Of a stretch of 64,000 bases of DNA, positions 50,386 through 62,044 are shown piece by piece. The position numbers and the translations under genes are program-made. Location of the stretch: NCBI RefSeq assembly GCF_003265705.1, contig NW_020312935.1, forward strand, positions 1,300,373 through 1,364,372. The letters run 5' to 3'. Each line of letters begins with the position of its first letter. Within the stretch, counting starts at the first letter, position 1. Below the pieces are notes generated by a model. The model saw only the letters and a list, made by a program, of their open reading frames with translations, searched no databases and was not told the DNA's origin. Source of the DNA: Callorhinus ursinus (taxonomy: Eukaryota > Chordata > Mammalia > Carnivora > Otariidae).

Positions 50386-51539
50386 AAAACTACTTGAGAC
50401 AATAACATGACTTATGGGTAGATAAAAAAATACCATAAAAATGAACCCAATACAGCTCCTCTGAGGACCAAGCCGTGGGAATTAGATCAGGATAAGTAAT
50501 GAGATGACTTCAAATCTGTAATCAGTTTAGTTATCCGTAAAATAAAACATCTGAAAGAAACGTGTATAGCAAAATGTTGAGATGTATTAAATATAATCGT
50601 GGTTGATTACATTATTTCTGTGCTTCTGTGGCTATTTGAAGTATTTCATTGTTTGAAAGTCTAATGAAGGAGAAAGATCCAAGGGCTTAGTTCATACAAA
50701 TCTCAGGGTCAGAGGGACTAAAGTCATCAATTTGAGTTGCTCACTGCAAAACTGTTCCTTCCAGAAATACAGCAAAAGCCACTACACTCTTTTTGAAAAC
50801 CATCTGATATTGATTTTTTTTTTCAATCCATCTTCCAAAAATCATCAGATCCACAAAGTAAAGGAAGCAATAACTCTTGTCTCCACAGCTTTAGGGACTT
50901 GCTTTGTACACCCATTCTCATGAAGACAACCTTAGAAAGGGCTCCTAACCCCTAGCTACTCACAAAACTGGTAGGATGAAGGGATGTTATGCCTGCCAGA
51001 ACAGACAAGTTTGCTGTTCCCCAGCATTGGCATTTTTGGGTCTCTTTGCAGGGCCTGTTCCCACTCGCCTTCCGATTTGGTTTCTGGGGTTGAATGTTAT
51101 GATCCCGGTAGATGAATTTAGCCACTGTCATTTATAATGTCCTGGTAAAAATACGTTTTGTGGAAGTCTCATTAGCTTTTGTTAGTTTTGCTACTATGAA
51201 TCAAGCAAAAAAAAAATATGAACAAAACTAAGTTTACAAAAAAAAATGAAGCTAGCTATACAGTGGTTTCAGTACTTTCAGACAACACAGGGCAATAAAT
51301 AAAATATATGCGTGGAGCCATAGATTCTCTAGGAACTAGCAAGTTGGCAGAAAGAGTGTTTCTCATCTCTTGGTCACAGCAGGGTCAAATTCACCATGCA
51401 AGTGAACTGCTGAATCAAACTTCTTCAGAAGTGCTCTTTCTTTGAAGGGTTCAGGAAACAGCTTCTGAGACTTGCTTGGCTGAGCTTACCCAGCACATCA
51501 GTGGCAACGTCAAAGTCAGTATTCTCCATCTACAGGGAA

Positions 51540-51670
51540 GGCGGTGTAGGATTACAGAAAGTATGCTGGCCTTGGAGATGCCAAAAACCTGGGTTCAAGT
51601 TCCAGCTTTACTTAGGTGTATAGTCATTTAATGTTTCTGGGCCTCAGTTTACTCATCTCTAAAATAAAGG
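51540..51670 (+). repeat. MIR SINE relic
   Basis: AAACCTGGGTTCAAGTTCCA and GGGCCTCAGTTTACTCATCT. Confidence 0.7.
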
Positions 51671-51689
51671 GTTTTATATAAATGCAGAG

Positions 51690-51960
51690 AACAATCTGCT
51701 GGCTCCAAGAGGTAAGGGGGGAGTGAAGTAAAGGGTATTAAGAGGTACAAACTTCCAGTTATAAAATCAGTCACAGGAATGAAAAGTACAGCAGAGAGAA
51801 TATAGTCAATGATACCACAATAATTTTCTATGGTGACAGATGGCAACTACACTTGAGCATTTTGTAATGTATATAAATGCCAAATCATTATGTTGTATAC
51901 CTGAAACTAATATAACACTGTATGTCAACTATACATCAAAAGTTTTTTTTAAATAAAATA
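51690..51960 (+). mobile_element. L1 3' end (L1MA-type)
   Basis: Contains ATTATGTTGTATACCTGAAA then CTAATATAACACTGTATGTC, a hallmark of L1MA-type 3' ends. Confidence 0.6.
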
Positions 51961-52329
51961 ATGGAGTTAAGAGATGTCCTCTAATGTCCTTTTAAATACG
52001 AGTATCTAATGACTCGAGTCTTCACCTGCTATGTAATTTATAGAAACCTCATTCCAACCTCCTAAACAATCCTTGACCATCCGTGCATCCAAACTTCTGC
52101 TATTCCCTATCCTAAGCTATGGAAGAAGAAATGAAGAAAAGGAAACTTGGTCAAGGAATGTTTCCATTGCCTCTGAAGCCATGTTAAAACATTTACTCTT
52201 TTACCATAACTATGTTTTGCTAGGTTTTCTAATTATAATAGCACACACTTATAATTAATCATAATAATCACACCATTGAAACAAAGCTTATGCAGGTAAG
52301 TCTGCACAGATATATTCAGATACATATTA

Positions 52330-52381
52330 TTTAGTAGTTTCAACTGTAAGATAACATATTGCACTTGATCTTAGCCAAAAC
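52330..52381 (-). pseudogene. U2 snRNA pseudogene fragment
   Basis: In reverse, 52361-52380 reads TTTTGGCTAAGATCAAGTGC, an exact 18-base match to the 5' region of U2 snRNA (branch-point-recognition side) followed by similar but mutated sequence (AATATGTTATCTTACAGTTG against the U2 continuation). The 5' terminus and the rest of U2 are missing, so it is not functional. Confidence 0.65.
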
Positions 52382-53009
52382 CACTCAATTACTTACTATG
52401 TTCTATTTTGGTATTCCTTTATTGGCCTTTAGGAGAAAAAAAGAACTTCTTTATGGTTTATTAGAGTACAATATATAACTGACTATAAAGCTATCCTGTA
52501 AAGTACTAATATTATGATTACTTGTATCTTTAATAATACATCATGATGCCTTTGGGGGAAAAGAGCCTATTTGCCAACTTCTGACTCTGAATTGAAATAT
52601 CTCCTCTTCAGTAAGAGACATAATACTTTAAAAATGCTGAGTAAGTGCAACAGCTCCATTTCCTGATTATGCCTGTGGTTAATGTCACCTCTAAGGTGAC
52701 AGCAACCTCACCAGGCATGGAAAAAAAAACACTTCTATGCTCCTACTTCTAGGGTTCATTCAAGTAACCAAAGGTTTAGTATCTTTTTTCTTAAAGCCTG
52801 TTCTAAATACTAATATCTCCTTGAACCCCTAGATTAAAGTTTTTCACTACCCAGTTAAAAAGTGTAAAACTTAAGCAATTAACCATTTATCTGTCTTTCA
52901 ATAGTCAAACAATATTTTCACATCTCAGTTTTATTGAAAATGATAGAATTAGTATACTCATGTTTTGTTTCTAGTTTTGTTTTATCTTGTTTTTAAGAAT
53001 GTAATCTTG

Positions 53010-53198
53010 GGGCACCCGGGTGGCTCAGTCATTAAGCGTCTGCCTTCGGCTCAGGTCACGGTCCCAGGGTCCTGGGATCGAGCCCCACTTTGGGCTCCCT
53101 GCTCAGCGGGAAGCCTGCTTTTCCCTCTCCCATTCCCCCTGCTTCTGCTCCCTCTCTCACTGTGTCTCTGTCAAATAAATAAATAAAATCTTAAAAAA
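53010..53198 (+). mobile_element. Carnivore SINE (SINEC)
   Basis: Full-length copy with target-site duplication AATGTAATCTTG at 52998-53009 and 53199-53210. Confidence 0.93.
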
Positions 53199-53592
53199 AA
53201 TGTAATCTTGAGTAATTGTGTTCTTAATCTCTTCTGGAAGAATCAGTTTGTAAAAGGTATCAAGTTATTTCAGTTCTGCTCTTTTAGGATATAATAAAAA
53301 GGTAATGAAATCATTTCTGGGGTAACATCAATTCCCTAAACAAACTTGGTTTCACCACAAAAAGCCATATACGGAAGAAAGCACGGGAGAGTTATGGTTC
53401 AGGTAAATATTGATGAGTAAAATATTAGATATTGGTGAAATTTACACTCAACCTCCTTAATTCTAGAGCACTAGTTCAAACTCTGGTTAATTAAAAGAAG
53501 AATCTCCTAGCTGCATTTAATCAAGAATTTCTATACAATGGAGGACCAGCAACTGAAGGGCATAAACACAACTGTTAGAAATGTGATTGAGT

Positions 53593-53793
53593 GGGGTGCC
53601 TGGGTGGCTCAGTTGGTTAAGCGGCTGCCTTCAGCTCAGGTCATGATTCCAGGGTCCTGGGATCGAGCCCCACATTGGGCTCCCTGCTCGGTGGAGAGCC
53701 TGCTTCTCCCTCTCCCTCTGTGTGCCGCTCTGCCTACTTATGCTCTCTATCTCTGTTAAATAAATAAATAAAAATCTTTAAAAAAAAAAAAAA
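53593..53793 (+). mobile_element. Carnivore SINE (SINEC)
   Basis: Full-length copy. Target-site duplication AGAAATGTGATTGAGT, one substitution in the second copy (53794-53809). Confidence 0.93.
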
Positions 53794-54409
53794 AGAAACG
53801 TGATTGAGTACTTCCCACTGGGGATTATCAATGTTCCTCCTTCTGGAACATTGTTTGAGGATGTATGAAAAGAAATCCATGCTAAATTTCCCTCCTCAAA
53901 TCAATTCACACTTCAAACAGCTGCAGAAAGCTCAATCAGATGCTTATTTAGTGAAATGAGAAGGCAATGATCATGGCTTCGAAAAGCTCCATGATTAATT
54001 GTGTTTAGAGTCATTACTGTTTTTCACTAATGAAAGGTTATAGGTTCCGGTCACTGACAACCCACAATAAAGATGAAAGCATATTCTTATCAGCAGTTCA
54101 TTTCATGTAAAGAAAAATGCTACAAGATAGTTTACCTCTATCTGCATCTTTAGGAAATTACTTTGTGAACCAAAGTTGACACCAGAACCTCACAGGGTGG
54201 AAATTAACTTTGCCATGGTGATTAAATTTTAATACACAAATATTTGTTTCCTTTAGCACATGACTAAGAATGTAAGTATGGGTGTCAATCCAAATACTGA
54301 CCCAAAAGTTAAAATACAGATTGAAGACCACTGAAAGCTGTATTTCATAGTCAAGAGATTAAGGGAGTAAAAGTACATAGGTAGTGGTATGAGAGATTGG
54401 GGAGATGAT

Positions 54410-54600
54410 TCGCTCTGGTGGAAAAAGCACTGCACAGGAGGTTAGAGTCTGAGCCTGGGTTCTAATTGCACTTCTGCTACTCATGTGACCTTGGGCAAGC
54501 CACTTAATTTCTTAAAGCTTCAGTTTTTCATTTGTAAAACCTAAGGACTGGATTTGATTATTAGTTAAGTCTTCTCTCAAGCTTTGATTCTATTGATTTT
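54410..54600 (+). repeat. MIR SINE relic
   Basis: GCCTGGGTTCTAATTGCACT, TGTGACCTTGGGCAAGCCAC and CAAGCTTTGATTCTATTGAT. Confidence 0.75.
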
Positions 54601-54778
54601 GAGCACTCTAAACTGTTGGGTCTCAAAACCCAACCAAATAAAATTTTTTGACATTATACCACCACCCTATGTATTTGTTCGTTTATAATTATACTATATA
54701 CTAGAGTACTCACATGTCAAATGTATTAAAAATATGATTCAAAATATTTAAAACACTGAGCTAAAGATGAATGATTTT

Positions 54779-54868
54779 TTTTTTACTATGTTCATCACCA
54801 TACAATACATCATTAGTTTTTGAGGTAGTGATCCACGATTCATTGTTTTCATAAAATCAATGATAATT
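54779..54868 (-). mobile_element. Ultra-short carnivore L1 3' end
   Basis: Reverse L1 terminus (TTCATCACCATACAATACAT, then GTGATCCACGATTCATTG). A short AATGAT repeat lies on both sides; the edges are approximate. Confidence 0.65.
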
Positions 54869-55205
54869 TGGTATGTTCATCAACAATTAGGTTTACCAAC
54901 AAAAATTGACAATGCTTCATTTTTTTAAACTCCTGACTTAAAATACCTTGTGATAAAGTAATCCAAACATAATTCTAAGGCCACAATTTTTCCAATACTT
55001 AATTTTAGGGGCTGACATAAATGAAAATGATACCTCACAAAGATACAGAGATCCAGATGGAAAAAATATATCACTGATTGAATTTATTAACATTCATATT
55101 TTTCATTTTTATCCACTATCAACACTGGCAACACAAAGGCTTTTGTTGAAATTCAAGAATGAAAAAAGAAAGTAAGAAAAGTAGGAAGGTAGGAAGGTGG
55201 GACAT

Positions 55206-55231
55206 AGGAAGGAAGGAAGGAAGGAAGGAAG
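55206..55231. repeat. (GGAA)n microsatellite
   Basis: Perfect GGAA units, preceded by related AGGAAGGT motifs. Confidence 0.92.
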
Positions 55232-55239
55232 AGAAAAGA

Positions 55240-57225
55240 CACAAATTGCCAATATCAATAATGAAAGAGGAGATTCACTATAGAGCCTACAGACATCACA
55301 AAGTTTATGAACATTTTATGCAAACAAATTTAAAATTTTATATTAAACTGAAAAATTCCTTGAAAAAATTTACCAAAAATTACACAAGAAAAAAATAGAA
55401 ACATCTTAGTAGCTCTAAATGTACTAAATAAACTGAATAACTGAATAACTAAAACCTCCAAAAAAGGCTCTAAGCCCAGATAGCTTGAAAAGCGACTTTT
55501 TCAAACACTTAAAGAAATAAGATGAATATTAGAAATGACAACACTTCCAGAGAATAAAAAAGTAGAATAATTCCCAACTTGTTTTATGAGACCAATTTGT
55601 TTTTTCAGACCAAAGACAAAGCCATTACATGAAAAGGTGAAATATATGATCATCTCAAAAATGCAGAAGAAGTAATATATGAAAGTCAACACCCATTCAA
55701 AATTAAAGGTCTTAGAAACCTAGAAATGGAAGGAAATGTTCTTAATTGGATAGAGAGTGTCCATTAAAAACATCATATTACATGATGAAATAGTGAGAAC
55801 TTCTGCTCTGAGACTGAGAACAACAGAAGGATGTTTGCCATCATCATTTCCATTAAACCCTGATAAAGGCCTAGCTGTGCAAGAAAGAATAAGAAATAAA
55901 AGGCTTAAGGATTGAAAAAGAATAAAACTATCATTATTTGCAGATGACCTGATTGTGTATATACAAAATCCAAAATCATCTACAGATAAACTAGGAGTCA
56001 CTGAGTTAATTTATCAAGGTTTGAAGACATAAAAGATCAATACATAAAATTCAACTCCTTTTTGATATATCCCCCCAAATTTAGAAAATAAAATTAGAAG
56101 AAAAATACCATTCTAGTTATAAAGGAAGTGATAAACTGTACTTCATCAAAATTAAATTCTTTTGCTAATGAAAAGACACTAGTAAGAAAATTAGAAAGAT
56201 AATCCACTGTTAGGAGATACTTACAATAATTATTTCTGAAAGGCTTGTATTGAGAATATATAAAAAAAACTATGAGTCAATAACAAAAGGACAAACAACT
56301 TCCTAAAGAATAGGCAAAAAAATCTGAATACACACTTTAGAATAGAATACGTAAAAATGGTCTTAAGCACATGAAAAGATACTCGACATTATTAGTCATT
56401 AGAGAAATGCCAATTAAAAACAAAATATAAAAAAATAAAACTTTTGTTGATATTTGGCTAATAATAACTTTGCTTTTGTTGATATTTGGCTAATAATAAC
56501 TTTGCAGCCAGGATGACTAAAATTAAAAGGCTGACAATGACCCAGAGTTGATGAGAATGTAGAGTAACTAGAAGACCTATCCATCACCTGGGGGGGCGGG
56601 GGTATGTAAAATGCTTCAAGCCACTTTAGAAAACTGGAAGTTTCTCAGAAAGTTAAGCATATACCTACTCTATGACCCAGCAACCCTACTCCTAAACATT
56701 TACCTGAGAGAAATAAAAAACATATGTTTACACACACATACACACACACAACCTGTACAAGAATGGTTATTCGAGCTTTATTCATAACCCCAAACTTCAA
56801 ACAAACTAAAGTTACATTACCAGGAGAACGAATGGACCATGGATAAGCATACAGTGGAATACTGCTCAAGAGTAAAAAAGGGAATTTGATACACACAACA
56901 TGAATACATCTCAAAAACATAATGTTGAGTGAAAGAAACCAGACACAAAAGAGTATATACTCTACTGAGCACATTTATTTGAAGTCCAAGAATGAGCAAC
57001 ATGACACTAGGGTGATGGGACTCAGAATGTCTAGGATGGGGATGGAGGGACTGACTGGAAAGAGCATGAGGGGACTCTCTGAAGCCAGGGATGTTCTCTA
57101 TCCTTAATGGAGAGGTCAACACACAGGTCTTGTCAAAACTCATCAAACTGTACATTGAAGAACTGTGCATCTTATTGTATCTAGATTATACCTCAATAAA
57201 AAATGTAATAAAAATTACATATGTA
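55240..57225 (+). mobile_element. 5'-truncated L1 with reverse-transcriptase remnant
   Basis: About 2 kb of L1 ORF2 and 3' UTR. The reverse-transcriptase core survives as KLSLFADDLIVYIQNPKS, the FADD catalytic motif being at 55937-55948. Frameshifts and stops elsewhere make it a dead copy. The 3' end reads ATTGTATCTAGATTATACCT then CAATAAAAAATG. It contains an exact 32-base tandem duplication at 56441-56504. Confidence 0.75.
56441..56504. repeat. Exact 32-base tandem duplication
   Basis: A unit starting CTTTTGTTGATATTTGGC occurs twice back to back without a mismatch, inside the old L1. Confidence 0.95.
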
Positions 57226-57742
57226 AATAATAAACATAAAAAATAATGAATATAGAGGAATAAATCCAACCACAATGTTCAAGACTTCCATCCAGAAAAC
57301 TACTGCTGAGAGAAACTACAGAAAACCTAAATATATAGAGAGAAACCATATTTATACTATGCTACATAGAGAGGATTTATAAAACAGTAGGGAAGGATGA
57401 ACTACTCTATAAACAATGCTGAACGATGTGAAAAAAGACAGAGTCAGTTTTAAGCAGCAAATTAAACTGGAGATTGAAATAACTAAAATAGTTGATAAAA
57501 TATTTTTTAAACTACTTTAAAATTCATCACTAACCCTACCAGAAAATAAGAACATCAAAGTGAAGAATTGCAGGAAATAGTGTAGTGCCAAGGCTGTCTT
57601 TTGTCCTAATGGCTTTTGTTAACCCTTAAACTCCTGCTTTAACTACAGAGTTGTATGCATATGACAGGAGATAAAGTCTAGGGCCTGCCCAAAGTGGGGA
57701 TGCTAACTCCAAAATTCACAAAACATGAAAGAGCATAAGATA

Positions 57743-58772
57743 TGATGAGGTTCAGGACACACTATCGCAAAATATGGCACACCTTGTCACATTGAGTATT
57801 TCAAGCTGAAGGAACCTGAGAAATGGTCAGGAAGGATTTTCTGACCTTCCGCCAAAACAGGCTGTAAAACCTTCATGTGAAAAGTGCCTTCCTATACTTA
57901 GATGAAAGGAGCACCCTTGTCTGCAAAGACAGAGGGACACTGAGAGGAATCTGAACGAATAGGCCTTGCTGTTTTCCCAAGTTTACCACACTTAGCTAAT
58001 ACCCTTTCTGGTCCTAACATGTTTTTCCACAACTCTCTACTCTTCATCAAAACCTAGCCAAAAAACAACTCAAATTTAACCACTCCTTCAGGTCTTCATT
58101 TCCTTACCAAAGCTCCCATCCCTAGAGGAGATAGGGAAACAGAAGGACTCCATAAAAATCTGCTTTTGCTCCTTCTCCTGCTTCTGTTCTTGCCAGGACC
58201 TACACCCCCACCCCACTACACATGCCTCAGAATGTCCTCCTTGTAAGGGACAAAGCGTTAATGATTTCTCTAGAATGGATAACATCTAAGGAAGAACCAG
58301 GTGAGAATGACCTGAGGAAGCCATCATATGCACATTCCAGAACAGGGCTCCAGATATCTCGATGCCACAGCCCACTGGCTCCAAGGAATAATACCTGGGC
58401 CTTGATCTTTGTTCTAACCAGTTCCTGGATGCCTGAGGGGACATGTATACCAGACCCCAACAAAGACAAGACTCCCTCTATTCCTTTCTGATCCCAGAAG
58501 CTCCATCTGTATCTGCTCTCTCCATATCTTCACTAAGCTCTGCTCTCACTTCCTGTGGGCTCACATTTGATTTCCATCCTACGTGAAGCCAAGGGCCCTC
58601 TTGGCCAATCCTGCGGAACCTTCTGAGTCCCTGGACTCGGCCTGCATGCATCAAAGGAAAACTTACATTAAATAAATTTGTATGTTTTTCTCTTCTTAAT
58701 CTGTCTTTTGTACAGGGGCCCCAGCCAAAACCCTGGAAGAGTGGAGGAAAAAGATATTCTTCCTCCCCTACA
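57743..58772 (+). mobile_element. Solitary endogenous retrovirus LTR, ERV1-like
   Basis: 1,030-base element starting TGATGAGG and ending CCCCTACA, with an AATAAA signal at 58671-58676 and a CTTTTGTACAGGGG stretch near its end as in class I ERV LTRs. Flanked by the 4-base repeat GATA at 57739-57742 and 58773-58776. No internal retroviral genes are present, so it is a solo LTR left by recombination. Family name not assigned. Confidence 0.65.
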
Positions 58773-58779
58773 GATATCA

Positions 58780-59090
58780 TGGTTGAAAACCATCAGAAAT
58801 AATAAACAGCAAACTAAATAAACAGATTTAATATATTTAAATGCTCAGAAAAATGAAAATAACAATACTTAACATATTTAAGAACTAAAAGGGAAATTTG
58901 AAAAATAAAAGAGAGTAGTCAGATTTAAGAATAGATTGAATCAAGAACCAAATAAAATTTCAGAAATGAAAATACAATTGAAAAATTAAAACTCAGCAGA
59001 TGAGACATCATGGAAGAAGGAGAATAGAGGAGAAAAAAGTATTCAGACAAGTTTTACAAAGACAAAGAAATGGAAAAAATAAAATAGAGG
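58780..59090 (+). mobile_element. Old L1 5' / ORF1 fragment
   Basis: L1M-like A-rich sequence (GAATCAAGAACCAAATAAAA, TTAAAACTCAGCAGATGAG). A SINE follows at 59108. Confidence 0.45.
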
Positions 59091-59107
59091 TTAAAAGGAA
59101 TAAATAA

Positions 59108-59329
59108 TCGGAGCACCTGGGTGGTGTAGTTGGTTAAGTGTCTGACTTTTGGTTTCAGCTCAGGTCATGATCTCAGGGTCCCAGGATCAAAGCCCCGCAT
59201 TGGGCTCCACACTTAACATGGAGGCTGCTTGAGATTCTCTCTTTCTCCCTTTGCCCCTCCCCCTACTTTCTTGCTCTCTCTCTCTTTCAAATAAATAAAT
59301 CTTTTTTAAAAATGTTAATCTATTATTAA
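59108..59329 (+). mobile_element. Carnivore SINE (SINEC), older type
   Basis: Copy with head GAGCACCTGGGTGGTGTAG and an extended A/T-rich end. Perfect target-site duplication AAAAGGAATAAATAA at 59093-59107 and 59330-59344. Confidence 0.92.
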
Positions 59330-59456
59330 AAAAGGAATAAATAAGAGTAATAATAGACTAAGAAACAGAATAACAGAGTAACTGGTTGGAATTCCAGAAC
59401 AATAGAAGGGAGAACAGTCAAGAATCCATATAGGGGGAAAAAATTAAACACAGTCC

Positions 59457-59644
59457 TGGGGTGCCTGAGTCGTTAAGCATCTGCCTTCAGCTCAGGTCAT
59501 GATCCCAGGGTCCTGGGACCAAGCCCCACATTGGGCTCTCTGCTCAGCAGGAAGCCTGCTTCTCCCTCTCCCACTCCCCCTGCTTGTGTTCCCTCTCTCG
59601 CTGTCTTGCTCTCTCTGTCAAATAAATAAATAAAATCTTTAACA
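59457..59644 (+). mobile_element. Carnivore SINE with A-box deletion
   Basis: Close to the young consensus, but the head reads GGGGTGCCTGAGTCGTTAAG, missing about ten bases that include most of the pol III A box. Perfect 19-base target-site duplication AAAAAATTAAACACAGTCC at 59438-59456 and 59645-59663. Confidence 0.9.
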
Positions 59645-60183
59645 AAAAAATTAAACACAGTCCCTACCTCACACATATATAAATATGAAATCAAAGATAA
59701 ATCATCAATCTAAACAAAGAAGCTACAACTATTACCCTTTTAAAAGTAAACATAGACTATGTTTGTGATCCTTGAGAAGGTAATGATTTCCTAGCAAGGA
59801 GGCAAAATGCGTTAAAGGAAAAACATTGATAATGTCAACATTTACAAAAATTAAAAATTTCTGCTGATCAAGAAATATGAAGGAAATGAAAAGGCAAGCT
59901 ACAGACTGGAAGAACATATTAACAATACATATTGACAAATGATTAGGATTCAAAATATCAAGTTATAAAATATTCTTACAAATTAATAAAAGAAAAAACT
60001 CAATAAAAATGAGCAAAAGGCTTGAACAGACACTTCATTAAAAAAGATATATGAATGGCCAGTAAGCACAGGAAAAGGTGCTCAACATCATTAATCATTA
60101 GATGAAAACTAAAACCGCTAGAAGACATAGCTTTACACTACTAGTATGTCTAAAATGAACAAGACAATACTATGTAGTAGTTA

Positions 60184-60764
60184 TGTAGGAAAGACGAAGT
60201 TAGGGTTCGAAACCGATGGCCAAGAAAGAATTCCTGAGACGTCTTTGGTGCAAAAAGGTGATTTTATTAAAACACGGGGACAGGACCTGCGGGCAGAAAG
60301 AGCTGCACCAGGGTCATGAGGAGGGGCCCATTATATACTTTCAAGATGGGAGGGGGTTAGGGATAGTGTAAGTCTCTAAGGAATTTTGGAAGCAAGGTTT
60401 CCAGGATCCTGAGAGGGCTAGTTATTGTTGGAAAAAGCTCATTTATTACCGTCTAATAAAACCTTAGTCATGAGACCCTTCAGATGTATATCAGTGAGCC
60501 ATATGCTTGGGGGATGATTGCCAAAACATATCTTGGAGGTTTTAGAGATAAAGGAAGTTTTCAAAGGAATTTTTATATGTTAAATTAGATTTGCTTGGGG
60601 GGTGGTGGTGTTAGGTTAGGAATGCCTTTTGCCCTTAGCAAAGTATTAACATCGAGGCAGCTGAGTCCCTAGAGGAAGGTCACTTTGCCTGTTTCAAGAA
60701 CTTGTCAATGGGCTGTAGGTAGTAAGGAAATTTAATAATTTTTTTTCTGCCTTTGTTTCCCACA
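60184..60764 (-). mobile_element. Solitary LTR, ERV1-like, inserted in L1
   Basis: 581-base element; in reverse it begins TGTGGGAAACAAAGGCAG and ends CGTCTTTCCTACA, with an AATAAAATCACC polyadenylation region. No retroviral coding sequence flanks it. The target-site duplication is not clear. Confidence 0.6.
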
Positions 60765-60795
60765 TCAGTAGCAGAAAAAAAAAAAAGACAACACT

Positions 60796-60860
60796 GCACT
60801 ACATCAAAAACTAATAATGTAATGTATGGTGATTAACATAACATAATAAAATAAAATAAA
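60796..60860 (+). mobile_element. Ultra-short carnivore L1 3' end
   Basis: About 65 bases of the L1 terminus with A-rich tail. Target-site duplication AAAAGACAACACTG, second copy AAAAGACAACGCTG. It lies just beyond the LTR ending near 60764. Confidence 0.78.
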
Positions 60861-61406
60861 AAAAAAAGACAACGCTGAGTTTATCAGCAATGATGTGAAG
60901 CAATCGGAAGTCTCAGGCTTTATTGGTGGGACTGTAAAATGGCACAACTACTCTGGAAAGATGCACGTTCCTGATGTGTTCTTTTTACCTTCCTCTGTTG
61001 GATTATATGGGTCAAAACTTTCCCCTTTTTGCTTAAGCCAGTTCAGGTTAGGTTTGTCTTGCTAGCAGCCAGTGAATTCTGACCTAAACTAAAAGATAAG
61101 ATACACAGGTTGGACCACTGGACATGCATTGTCGTTACGCTGGGCAACGTGGAACTTGGACCACTTCACCACAGGTCCTTAGGCAAGGACTTGAACTGTC
61201 CTGCTCAGATATGTATCCACAAAGCCAAAAACTCTGAACTGTGACCTAGATCTCATTTGCTTCTCTTCCCCTGGCTGTGCACTTGTGTTTTCTGCCTACA
61301 ATGCCCTTCGATGCAGATACTCTGGGTCAATAAACATGAATGGGTAAAATAGAAGGGAGCAGGAAATGAGAAAAATCATGAAATAATAAATCATGAAATA
61401 ATAAAT

Positions 61407-61444
61407 GGCAATGGTAAAATATTAATTTTGGCATTACCATTGCC
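61407..61444. repeat. Inverted repeat (11-base stem)
   Basis: GGCAATGGTAA and TTACCATTGCC separated by 16 bases; AAAATATTAATTT occurs both in the loop and just after the right arm. Function unknown. Confidence 0.85.
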
Positions 61445-62044
61445 AAAATAAAATATTAATTTAACAACCAACTTTGGAGACTTGCATAATCTACATGCAG
61501 CATACATGACCATAAATTAAATATTGGCAAAAACAATGTATAATTTTCATGATTATGTAGACTGTGGCCTTCAAGAAAATGCTGGAGGCAATAGACACAG
61601 AACTACATTTAAGTAAGATGATGCACATTCTAAGGATTAAGGCAACTGGATCTTACACAGACTGGTCAGCACACAGGAGAACATTCCGAACTGGGGTTTA
61701 CATTTTTTAAACGTGAGACAAATGTAGTAATAAATCAAGTGGAAAACCCATGGCCTATTCAGTTACCCTCAAGTTTCATTACATATAAATAACATTAAGC
61801 TACTGGTATGACTTCATGGTGTAGTTTCCTTCCTGAGAGCTGTATTTCTAGAGGAACCAGTCTGGTGGGATTTATATCTGGCTCAACATTATTTCTGTGG
61901 GAGACATTCATTCTTTGGTTCTTTACCTTGTGGATCTTAGCTTACTTTAATGCAGCCAAAGTAACCATTTCCCATTTTGCTTCACCACATTTTCCATCTG
62001 ACCTTTCTTAACATGTAGAACCTTTAACAAAGAATCACGCATAC

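Larger units (their letters stand above)
48260..50650 (+). mobile_element. Old L1 ORF2 to 3' fragments
   Basis: A composite of L1-derived stretches: CCTCTGGCCCACTTCTAGGA at about 49205 and GGCAATGCTGTTTTGGAAC near 49748 are ORF2-end words. Interrupted by SINEs at 48640 and 50183. No intact frame. Confidence 0.5.
59664..60965 (+). mobile_element. Old L1 ORF2 3' fragment, interrupted
   Basis: L1 ORF2 end sequence in two blocks: 59664-60183 (CTGCTGATCAAGAAATATG, GTGCTCAACATCATTAATCA) and about 60866-60965 (ATCAGCAATGATGTGAAGCA). An LTR and a short L1 3' end were inserted between them. Confidence 0.6.
44174..62044 (-). other. HYDIN: HYDIN intron A-B
   Basis: 17.9 kb intron, the largest here. 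It contains nine SINEs, many L1 fragments, two LTRs, a U2 snRNA pseudogene fragment and two MIR relics. Unassigned stretches include 45090-45850, 50650-51530, 52390-52997, 53210-53576, 53810-54410, 57230-57738 and 60970-62044. Confidence 0.9.
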
